This document shows, one piece after another, positions 38,437-46,152 of a stretch of DNA of 64,000 bases; position 1 is the first letter of the stretch; each line of letters opens with the position of its first letter. The position numbers were made by a program, and so were the translations under genes. The stretch covers positions 62,001 through 126,000 of the forward strand of contig WFMW01000057.1 of the NCBI GenBank assembly GCA_015488885.1, given 5' to 3'. The DNA is from Gammaproteobacteria bacterium (GTDB lineage: Bacteria > Pseudomonadota > Gammaproteobacteria > SZUA-229). A model generated the notes under the pieces. That model was not told the DNA's origin. It saw only the letters and a program-made list of their open reading frames with translations, and did no database searches.

Positions 38437-38526
38437 TTAGGCTGCCATTAAGGGTAAGTCATTAGTAACTGCTCAGAGCACATCGTGTCAGTTATGGTTA
38501 ATTGTAACGATTCATTGCAACGATTT

Positions 38527-38573
38527 ACTGTTCACCTGAATCCATGATGAACCTACGGATTCAGGTGAACAGT
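38527..38573. repeat. 17-bp perfect inverted repeat
   Basis: ACTGTTCACCTGAATCC (38527-38543) and GGATTCAGGTGAACAGT (38557-38573) are exactly complementary around a 13-base loop. It lies upstream of gyrA with no U-tract on either side. It could be an operator, a REP-like element or a terminus of a mobile element. Confidence 0.85.
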
Positions 38574-38618
38574 TAGCGTTATTTCATGCCAATGAATATG
38601 CGCATTAAAATACGTCTC

Positions 38619-38783
38619 GAGAACCTCTGAACAAGTCTGGATACAGCAGATTGAGAGCCAGAATTTTTTTCATAGCAAGGCGCCAGACAACTGGAATAGT
38701 TATTCTATTTCAATTGCTTAGTAACAAAGCTATGGAAAATTCTGGACTCAAGATGTGTATTCACGACTTGTTCCGAGGCTCCC
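38619..38783. repeat. Long imperfect palindrome (fold-back element)
   Basis: The left side (GAACCTCTGAACAAGTCTGG, from 38621) pairs with the right side (CACGACTTGTTCCGAGGCTCC, to 38782), then AGAGCCAGAATTTTT with AAAATTCTGGACTCAAG, then the centre GAATAG/TATTC (38693-38705). Mismatches are scattered. The length is close to those at 810 and 48601, but arm sequences differ. The motif CTCTGAACAAG is shared with 25202. Confidence 0.7.
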
Positions 38784-38888
38784 TTATTAAACCGTATAAT
38801 CTTACCATACTTCAGTCATGCAGACACAGTGTTTTAACGCGCCATGTTTTGATAGACCTGGTTCTGATTGACGGCGCACTTGCTGCCC

Positions 38889-41800
38889 TCAGGCAGACTT
38901 TGGCAGCAGCCGCTCAAGGTGTTTATGCATGACCGCATAATACACCACCGGTATAACCAGTAATGTCAGGATAGTAGATACCAGCAAACCAAAGATTAAG
39001 GAGATGGCCAGACCACCGAAAATCGGGTCACTGATAATAAAGAAACCACCGATCATCGCGGCAATACCGGTTAATACAATCGGTTTGGCACGTACTGCAG
39101 CTGAATTAATTACCGCAAGATGAAAATCGATGCCTTCGGCTACCTGCTGATTAATAAAATCAACCAGTAAAATAGAGTTACGCACAATAATCCCCGCCAA
39201 CGCAATCATGCCTATCATCGAGGTAGCGGTGAACTGTGCGTGTAACAGGGCATGACCGGGAAGAATACCGATAATAGTCAATGGAATCGGTGCCATAATT
39301 ACCAGCGGCACTTTGTAGGAATGAAACTGCGCCACTACCAGCAGATAGATCATCAGCAGACCAACGATGTAGGCAAGCCCCATATCACGAAAAGTTTCAT
39401 AGGTAATCTGCCATTCCCCATCCCACTTTAAACTGTATTCATAAGGGTCTTCCGGCTGGGTAATATACCACTGCTTTAATTGATGCTGCGCTTTGACTTT
39501 TTGCGCAATCGCAAACATGCCATACAACGGGCTATCCAGTTTCCCGGCGCTGTCACCGGTTACATAAACCACGGGCAATAAATCTTTATGGTAAATATTC
39601 TGTTCACGCGTCCCGGCATGAATACTTACCAGATCGGTTAACGGTACCAGCCTGCCCCTGGCTGAACGTACTTTCAATGCCAGCACCTGCTCGACATCCG
39701 CCTTGTCGGCATCTGCATATTCTACCCGCACCGGCACTGCATATTTAAGATGGTTACCATGCAGATAGGTCACATCGGTACCCTTTAATACGGTATTTAA
39801 CGCTTCACTGATAAGCTGTTGTGAAACCCCGAGTCTGGCCGCATGCTGACGGTCAACGTCAACGGTTAATTTCTTTTCTGGATAACCAATACTATCATCC
39901 ACATCGACGACATCGGCTGTGGATGCAAAAATTTTGCGTAGATTTCTGGCCTGCCGAATCTGACCGGCATAATCCAGACCATATACTTCAGCAATAATCG
40001 GCGACATAACGGGTGGCCCCGGCGGTACTTCAACTATTTTCGCATTACCATGGTATTTTTTTGCAATAGCCTGTAGCGGCTTACGCACATACTGAGCAAT
40101 AGCATGGCTTTCACGTTCACGCTGGTGTTTGTCAATCAGGTTAACCTGAATATCACCTTCATTAGCACTTTTACGTAAATAATACTGACGTACCAGGCCA
40201 TTAAAACTGATTGGCGAAGCGGTGCCAGCATAAACTTCATAGTCGGTGACTTCATTCACCTTACCAATATACGCCCCCATTTCCTGCAACACTCGTGTCG
40301 TCTGTTCCAGCGATGTGCCTTCTGGCATATCCAGTACAACCTGAAATTCATTTTTGTTATCGAAAGGCAGCATCTTCAGCACAACCGCCTTAAACATCAC
40401 CAGTGACAGAGCAGCCATAATTAGAAAAACAATACCAGCCAGCAATAACCAGCGGTTTCTATTGCTATTGGTATGCGTTAAAAAAGGTGTCATTAAGCGG
40501 CTAAAAAATTGATTAAGGTGACTTTCCTGCTGATTTTCTGCGCGTATTTCTGTTTGCGGCAGGCTGGCATGTTTACGCAGCATAATATAGCTGAACCAGG
40601 GGGTAAAAATAAAGGCAACGGCCAGCGAACCAAGCATTCCCATGCTTGCATTAATCGGTATCGGGCTCATATACGGCCCCATTAAGCCGCTTACAAAAGC
40701 CATTGGCAACAGTGCCGCAATCACCGTAAACGTTGCCAGTATCGTTGGCCCACCCACTTCATCAACGGCCACAGGGATGAGTTTACGCAAATTTTTCTTC
40801 CTGATAGACAGATGCCGATGAATATTTTCCACCACCACCACGGCATCATCAACCAGAATACCAATGGAAAAAATAAGCGCAAATAATGACACTCGGTTCA
40901 AAGTAAACCCGTAGGCCCATGAAGCAAACAGGGTAATTAATAGCGTAATACCAACTGCCGTACCAACAATAATGCCTTCACGCCAGCCCAGCACGCCAAC
41001 AATCAGCAACGTCACAATGACGGTTTCAATAATTAATTTATGAATTAACTTTTCAGATTTTGCCTCTGCGGTAACCCCATAATTACGCGTAATAGTAACT
41101 TCAACATTGTCAGGAATAAAAGTACCTTTTAACTGGTTCAGACGATGGATAACCTGATTAGCAATGGTGACAGCATTGGTACCCGGTTTTTTTGCAATCG
41201 CCAGTGTAACGGCAGGTTGTGGTTGATTAATAACAGTAGCATGAATGGTATGGTTAATTAAACCTGACTTACCTGCGGCAATAGAGACATAGTGTAATGG
41301 CGAATCGACACCATAATTTATTTTTGCAACATCACGTAAATAGACCGCCTTGCCCGCCGATACACCAACAACCAGATTGGCAATTTGATTCGCGGTGGTT
41401 AAAAAGCTGCCTGCCTGTACCAGAATCTGATGATTATCACTGGTAACGGTTAAATTGTTATGCGAAACATTTGCCGCCCGTAGCGCATCACTCAGTTGTT
41501 TAATATCAATGTTATAGCCTGCCAGCGCCTGTGGGTCGAGTACCACATGAACGACCCGGTCTGGACTGCCAATGGTGTAAATATCACGGGTACCCTGAAT
41601 ACGCTTTAATTCGGTTTCAAGACCATGCGCCACCTGACTGAGTTCATCAGCCCCCGTGTGTTTATCTTTAGACCACAAAGTTGCAGTAATAATCGGTACA
41701 TCATCAATACCTTTGGGTTTAATAATCGGCCGTCCTACACCAATATTTTTTGGCAGCCAGTCCCGATTGGAATAAAGTTTGTTGTACAGTCGAACAATAG

Positions 41801-42128
41801 CATCAGTGCGATTCTGCCCGACCAGAAACTGTACGGTAAGAATCGCCATACCTGGTGTTGAGGTGGAATAAACATGTTTTATGCCACTAATTTCTGAAAT
41901 CACCTGCTCTGCCGGGGTTGCCACCAGACTTTCCACCTCGGAAGCCGACGCACCCGGAAAGGCAATAAATACATTGGCAAAAGTCACATTAATTTGCGGA
42001 TCTTCCTCACGTGGTGTAACCGCGACTGCAAAAATACCCAGTAACACGCCGACCAGAGCCAGTAGCGGGGTTATCTGTGAAGTCAGAAAATGTCTGGCAA
42101 TGCTTCCCGACAGGCCAAGCTTAGTCAT
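38889..42128 (-). CDS. RND-family efflux transporter, inner-membrane pump
   Basis: A 1,079-residue AcrB/MdtB-type proton-driven pump with two repeats of membrane helices and two large periplasmic loops. It shows RND hallmarks: FPGASASEVESLVATPAE, GILVDDAVVVVENIHRH in helix 4 (the proton-relay Asp pair), a second-half LAGIIVRNSILLVDFI, and GGLAISLIFGLLVST. The substrate is not evident; the closest feel is the broad efflux group rather than the metal-pumping CzcA group. It overlaps its adaptor gene by 8 bp. No outer-membrane factor or regulator is adjacent. Confidence 0.93.
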   Translation of the reverse strand: MTKLGLSGSIARHFLTSQITPLLALVGVLLGIFAVAVTPREEDPQINVTFANVFIAFPGASASEVESLVATPAEQVISEISGIKHVYSTSTPGMAILTVQFLVGQNRTDAIVRLYNKLYSNRDWLPKNIGVGRPIIKPKGIDDVPIITATLWSKDKHTGADELSQVAHGLETELKRIQGTRDIYTIGSPDRVVHVVLDPQALAGYNIDIKQLSDALRAANVSHNNLTVTSDNHQILVQAGSFLTTANQIANLVVGVSAGKAVYLRDVAKINYGVDSPLHYVSIAAGKSGLINHTIHATVINQPQPAVTLAIAKKPGTNAVTIANQVIHRLNQLKGTFIPDNVEVTITRNYGVTAEAKSEKLIHKLIIETVIVTLLIVGVLGWREGIIVGTAVGITLLITLFASWAYGFTLNRVSLFALIFSIGILVDDAVVVVENIHRHLSIRKKNLRKLIPVAVDEVGGPTILATFTVIAALLPMAFVSGLMGPYMSPIPINASMGMLGSLAVAFIFTPWFSYIMLRKHASLPQTEIRAENQQESHLNQFFSRLMTPFLTHTNSNRNRWLLLAGIVFLIMAALSLVMFKAVVLKMLPFDNKNEFQVVLDMPEGTSLEQTTRVLQEMGAYIGKVNEVTDYEVYAGTASPISFNGLVRQYYLRKSANEGDIQVNLIDKHQRERESHAIAQYVRKPLQAIAKKYHGNAKIVEVPPGPPVMSPIIAEVYGLDYAGQIRQARNLRKIFASTADVVDVDDSIGYPEKKLTVDVDRQHAARLGVSQQLISEALNTVLKGTDVTYLHGNHLKYAVPVRVEYADADKADVEQVLALKVRSARGRLVPLTDLVSIHAGTREQNIYHKDLLPVVYVTGDSAGKLDSPLYGMFAIAQKVKAQHQLKQWYITQPEDPYEYSLKWDGEWQITYETFRDMGLAYIVGLLMIYLLVVAQFHSYKVPLVIMAPIPLTIIGILPGHALLHAQFTATSMIGMIALAGIIVRNSILLVDFINQQVAEGIDFHLAVINSAAVRAKPIVLTGIAAMIGGFFIISDPIFGGLAISLIFGLLVSTILTLLVIPVVYYAVMHKHLERLLPKSA

Positions 42129-43263
42129 GTTTCTGCCCTGCCATTAATTGCTGACGTTGTGCAATTAACATTGCACCTGCTCTGATCGGATCCAGGGCAA
42201 CTTTTTCACCCTGCATCAAACCGGACAAAACCACCCGGGAAGTCCCGCTTTTCCCACCCAGGCGTACATAGCGAAAACGAATCAGGCCATCACTTCCAAC
42301 AACATATACCGCTGTCACTTCGGAACGATAGGCAATACTTTTCTGTGGTATCATCAATGCCTGTTTTTCACCGGTAACCAGACCGACTTTAACAAACATA
42401 CCCGGAAACAGACCCTTGATACCTGCTGGCAGATCAAGGCGTACTTTAAAGGTATTGGAGGCTTTATCCGCAATAGGAAAGATGGTCATTTTTTCTGACT
42501 GAACGCGTATAGTTGAGCCGTTAATGGGGGCAGAAGTGTAGATATAAGCTTTCACATATTTACGTACTTTATTAATTAAACTTTGCGGCACATTAACATT
42601 GACGCGTAAATTTTCCAGTGAAAGCCCGGTCATTAATTTTGTTCCCGGCTGCACAGTCTCGCCGGTTTCAACATAGCGTTTTGTTACAATGCCATTATAA
42701 GGGGCTATGATGCGGGTATAGGATAATTGTTCACGCGCCTCCACCAGGCTGGCACGAGCTGCTTCCAGACGTGCTTTTGCAGCCGATAAATCATGAGTTG
42801 CCTGATCCATTTTTGCTTTGGAAACAACCTTTTTGGCAAACACATTTTTAATGCGTTTATAAGCATCCTGGGCACTGGATAAATGGGATTTGGCTTCTTT
42901 TTCACCCGCCAGGGCTTTTTTTAACTGCGCCTGCTGAGGTACATCATTCAGACGTATGATCAACGCACCTTTCTCTACATAATCGTCCACATCCGCCATG
43001 ATTTTCTCAATAGTGCCGTGTGTCTGCGCCGAAACGGTTGTTTTATTAATCGCCTCAACCTCGCCATCGAGACGAAATTCACGGTTAAATGTGTCCAGAC
43101 GAACGACAGCCGTTTTTAGCTTGCTGGCATCAACCGGCTTAACAGGCACCGATGATTCAGCCTTCACAAATTGAAAAACAGCAATGCTCAAACCTGTACC
43201 TACCAGCAATAATAGAAAGTACCGCCAGCTGTGTCGCGACATAGATCGTCTGTAGATTGCCAT
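42121..43263 (-). CDS. RND efflux periplasmic adaptor (membrane fusion protein)
   Basis: A 380-residue HlyD-type adaptor with an N-terminal membrane anchor (YFLLLLVGTGLSIAVFQF), a lipoyl half-motif GEVEAINKTTVSAQTHGTIE, a coiled-coil hairpin (AQLKKALAGEKEAKSHL...), the second lipoyl part YTRIIAPYNGIVTKR and beta-barrel domains. The anchor is a transmembrane helix, not a lipobox. It is the first gene of the pair, overlapping the pump by 8 bp. Confidence 0.93.
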   Translation of the reverse strand: MAIYRRSMSRHSWRYFLLLLVGTGLSIAVFQFVKAESSVPVKPVDASKLKTAVVRLDTFNREFRLDGEVEAINKTTVSAQTHGTIEKIMADVDDYVEKGALIIRLNDVPQQAQLKKALAGEKEAKSHLSSAQDAYKRIKNVFAKKVVSKAKMDQATHDLSAAKARLEAARASLVEAREQLSYTRIIAPYNGIVTKRYVETGETVQPGTKLMTGLSLENLRVNVNVPQSLINKVRKYVKAYIYTSAPINGSTIRVQSEKMTIFPIADKASNTFKVRLDLPAGIKGLFPGMFVKVGLVTGEKQALMIPQKSIAYRSEVTAVYVVGSDGLIRFRYVRLGGKSGTSRVVLSGLMQGEKVALDPIRAGAMLIAQRQQLMAGQKHD

Positions 43264-43486
43264 TATTTCACCCCGATATTATAAAAGCGTATAATAACAT
43301 ATATTAGATTTCTCTTATATAGAATATTTCTAACATACCCTGGTAGATAAAAAAGGATCTGGATCTGTCCGGGAACTAAACCGAATCAGGAGTAAGATAC
43401 GGATAGATTTTCCCATACATTCTGCGTTTCCAGGAAATAGCCAGGTAAACGACGCCATAAAAGACCTTTGCATTTTTCCATTAAGC

Positions 43487-44026
43487 TCACATGGAACTTA
43501 CAGTAGAAGAAATATCAGCTACTGAAGGCTGGTTTTCAAACTGCTTAATCAGATGACCAGAATATAAGCAATAACCCAGCCATTTATATAACAGACGATT
43601 AAGTTGCCATTTTATTTTTATTGCGGAAGCAGGTAAATGGTCATATTTCAGACGACCATGAAACAAATGACCTGTCAACACTTCAACCAGGCAGGCATCA
43701 TGATAAACACGGCAATGCAATTGTGGTTCAGCGATATAAACCGGTGGTTGCCGGTCCGGTTCGGCAAAATAATAGGTTAAAACAAAGGTAGTGGTATATT
43801 TTGTCTGTTCCAGTAAATGACAATGCAGATCAAGGCAGCCATCGACCCGTGAGACAGCATAGGATAATATTGTACTATTATGTTGATGATGTGGCGGTAT
43901 ATTTGCCTGTAAAGCAGGAATTAGCTTACGAATACGGATAAAATTATTTTCATACAGATCCATCAAACTGACAAAACCATGCGGTTCGACATCTTCACAG
44001 CCATAAGCCGTTTGTGAGCACTTCAA
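43487..44026 (-). CDS. DUF1249 (YqiB-type) protein
   Basis: A 179-residue protein with DUF1249 hallmarks: FVSLMDLYENNFIRIRKLIP, then DLHCHLLEQTKYTTTFVLTY, and VYHDACLVEVL. The function of the family is not established. It has a candidate TATAAT-type box (minus strand, 44059-44064) just upstream of its start, and stands alone on this strand. Confidence 0.88.
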   Translation of the reverse strand: MKCSQTAYGCEDVEPHGFVSLMDLYENNFIRIRKLIPALQANIPPHHQHNSTILSYAVSRVDGCLDLHCHLLEQTKYTTTFVLTYYFAEPDRQPPVYIAEPQLHCRVYHDACLVEVLTGHLFHGRLKYDHLPASAIKIKWQLNRLLYKWLGYCLYSGHLIKQFENQPSVADISSTVSSM

Positions 44027-44211
44027 AATATAAACTCAATTTGATTAAATGGAGTGCCATTATAGCCTGAATCCAGGATTTCAGGTGTTTTTAAGAAGAA
44101 CGTAGTTTATACAACAAGCAGCAAGTGATTCCGGTATAGTACCGTCAGAGTTTTACCGTTCCCGGCATCCTTTATAATTTAAGGTTAAACTAAGTAAAAT
44201 AGCCGTTATAT

Positions 44212-44298
44212 TGGTACCGGAGGCCGGACTTGAACCGGCACGCTATTGCTAGCATCGGATTTTGAATCCGACGTGTCTACCAATTCCACCACTCCGGC
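44212..44298 (-). tRNA. tRNA-Leu (anticodon CAA)
   Basis: Minus strand GCCGGAGTGGTGGAATTGGT begins an 87-nt class II tRNA. The anticodon loop TTCAAAA gives CAA; a long variable arm (GCTAGCAATAGC) marks it as Leu; the T arm is GGTTCAAGTCC and CCA is encoded. Confidence 0.95.
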
Positions 44299-44314
44299 TT
44301 TTGTGCAGTAGCGA

Positions 44315-44343
44315 ATTGTAGCGGAATTACTCAGCAGTTACAA
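44315..44343 (-). promoter_or_regulatory. Promoter of tRNA-Leu
   Basis: On the minus strand TTGTAA (44338-44343) and TACAAT (44315-44320) are separated by exactly 17 bp, with the tRNA 5' end 16 bases after the -10 box. This is a good sigma-70 layout. Confidence 0.7.
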
Positions 44344-44419
44344 AATAAAATAACCATTTAACCAGGGTATCTCATAGAAATACTATAAATTTGTTTTAAC
44401 ACTATGACCAGGTTAATGG

Positions 44420-44485
44420 AGATTGGTATCAGTAAAGTACACTGTGTACCAACGTCGCTATACATTTTGGGGAAAATTTCAGCGG
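44420..44485. repeat. Copy of a dispersed ~65-bp repeat (other copy at 24237-24300)
   Basis: ATTGGTATCAGTAAAGTACA here and ATTGGTATTAGAAAAATACA at 24235 begin two related stretches, each continuing CTGTGTACC, then GCTATAC and TTTTGG, and ending in TTTCAGCG or TCTCAGCG. The TACACTGTGTA core is itself a palindrome. In this copy the first ~35 codons of the ORF track's 44423 frame are repeat-derived, so the true gene start lies later. Confidence 0.65.
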
Positions 44486-44524
44486 CCATTTTTACTTATA
44501 ATTTTAGCCTACAAAGGTTTCACA

Positions 44525-45379
44525 TTGCTTTTTAAATTTTTAGCCAGGCAGGCTATTTTTATTTATCTTTTTATATTCTGCCTGTTAATAAGCTCATACC
44601 CTGCCAACGCAGGCCTGAGTTCTCTTAAATCTACCGCTGGTTTAACCAATTTCGCCTTTGCCAGTTACCTTGGTACGGGTTTTTATGTGTCATCAGGGCA
44701 AAAAGTTTTTGTCATACAACTACCTTTTGACCACACAATTAAACAAAAAACTGACACTGAGGCAGGCTGGGTATTAAAACTGCCGGTGACTTTCGGGTTG
44801 CTGGATTTTAACGGGCTCGAATCAGGAAACCTCCCAAACTTGAACCAAGTAGGCACTTTAACCTTCCTGCCAGGCATTGAATATCAATACCCGGTCACAC
44901 CAGAATGGACAGTGATTCCATTTGGCGATTATGGATTTGCCAGAGATTTAAATAATAAAACAAATATTCTAGTGACTGGTTTTGGCATTAAAAGTTATGT
45001 AAAAATCAACCATAAGGGAAACCAGGTCACCTTGGGTAATAAAATACTCTATGCGACAGAACATTCAAAAAACTCTGATCAGAATCCAGATTATGCACTG
45101 ATTGAAACCGGGCTGGATTATCAAATTCACACAGAACTAAATGCTGGCGGAAGGAATATTGACCTCAGTTTTTATTATATTAATTACTATTATCCAAATA
45201 ACCTGATTTTTCTTGCACAGACTAAAAACCCAATACGGGTTGGTAGTGCAAATGAAGTGGGTTTTAGCATAGCTAACTTGCCTGATTTTTTATTTTTAAA
45301 AAAACCACGATTGGGATTTGGTGTTCGCATAAGTAGCGGTGTCACCGTCTATCGTCTGCTTTATGGTCTGCCTTTTTAG
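44525..45379 (+). CDS. Outer-membrane beta-barrel-like exported protein, unknown function
   Basis: From TTG 44525 the 284-residue protein has a signal peptide ending SYPANA, then a wholly beta-rich, aromatic body (FAFASYLGTGFYV, YALIETGLDYQIH, IDLSFYYINYYYPNN) and ends in YGLPF, with the C-terminal Phe usual for outer-membrane barrels. It resembles solitary autotransporter-type barrel proteins, without a passenger. I prefer 44525 because AAAGG lies 7 bases upstream and the signal peptide is then normal; the track's TTG start (44423) begins in a dispersed repeat. Confidence 0.7.
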   Translation: MLFKFLARQAIFIYLFIFCLLISSYPANAGLSSLKSTAGLTNFAFASYLGTGFYVSSGQKVFVIQLPFDHTIKQKTDTEAGWVLKLPVTFGLLDFNGLESGNLPNLNQVGTLTFLPGIEYQYPVTPEWTVIPFGDYGFARDLNNKTNILVTGFGIKSYVKINHKGNQVTLGNKILYATEHSKNSDQNPDYALIETGLDYQIHTELNAGGRNIDLSFYYINYYYPNNLIFLAQTKNPIRVGSANEVGFSIANLPDFLFLKKPRLGFGVRISSGVTVYRLLYGLPF

Positions 45380-45458
45380 GCTTAAGGGCACTTCTATTAA
45401 TATCAGCAGCTATACTATTGAAAATAATTATGGATTTTTTGTGATGTTTTAGTACAAT

Positions 45459-45488
45459 CTAGTTATATACAGACTAGTTATATACAGA
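45459..45488. repeat. Tandem duplication, 2 x 15 bp
   Basis: CTAGTTATATACAGA is repeated exactly twice, upstream of rsd. It is in the promoter region and could change promoter spacing if its copy number varies. Confidence 0.85.
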
Positions 45489-45597
45489 GATTTTTGCAGT
45501 ATTCAGTTTCTAATGAAAAACAGAGAGACTTTAGCTTTTTTTACTTATGATTGTATCTTGCAAAGATTTCAAATACTAATAAAACGGGAGAGATTTT

Positions 45598-46113
45598 ATG
45601 GCAACCCAGGCCCCACCACAAACAGATACACTGGCACCCAATGAACGTCGGGAACGTGCCAGAAAAGAAATCAAACAGCTTATTGAAAATAGAAACACGG
45701 TTCTCGGCCAGTACTATAGTCTGATTGAACAGATCGAAGATATGGATAATCCCGATCATACACAGGAGTCATTACAGGAATTCTGTCAGGAACTGGTTGA
45801 TTACCTTGCTATCGGCCATTTTGAACTCTATCGCCGCATTGAAGAAGGCAATGAACGTCGCGATGAAATAATAAAACTGGCGCAGAAAATTATGCCGGTA
45901 ATTTCAACAACGACACAGGTCGCTGTTGCGTTTAATGACCGCTATGATCATAATACGCAATTTGATAAAACGCTAATAAAACAATTACCTGCTCAACTCA
46001 CTCAACTTGGTGAACATCTTGCCACACGTATTGACCTTGAGGATAAGCTAATTAATACGCTCCTGAACAGCTCAAACTCAAACCAGGCAAACCTGCAAGC
46101 AGCGAGTCTTTAA
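45598..46113 (+). CDS. rsd: Rsd/AlgQ anti-sigma-70 family protein
   Basis: Rsd binds sigma-70 region 4 and shifts RNA polymerase to alternative sigma factors in stationary phase; AlgQ is the Pseudomonas equivalent. The 171-residue protein has FCQELVDYLAIGHFELYRRI and VAVAFNDRYD, matching the helical-bundle family signature. A GGGAGAG ribosome site precedes the ATG by 7 bases. It is convergent with rlmKL. Confidence 0.9.
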   Translation: MATQAPPQTDTLAPNERRERARKEIKQLIENRNTVLGQYYSLIEQIEDMDNPDHTQESLQEFCQELVDYLAIGHFELYRRIEEGNERRDEIIKLAQKIMPVISTTTQVAVAFNDRYDHNTQFDKTLIKQLPAQLTQLGEHLATRIDLEDKLINTLLNSSNSNQANLQAASL

Positions 46114-46152
46114 AACTGGAAGAATGTCGTTGATAAGGCATTCAAACATCAA

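Larger units (their letters stand above)
38437..38888. other. Palindrome-rich gap between gyrA and RND pump genes
   Basis: No gene found; a 93-codon plus-strand ORF (38651-38932) runs through the fold-back element and into rnd coding and is not supported. The gap holds the gyrA promoter, a 17-bp-arm hairpin (38527-38573) and a ~165-bp imperfect palindrome (38619-38783). Confidence 0.6.
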
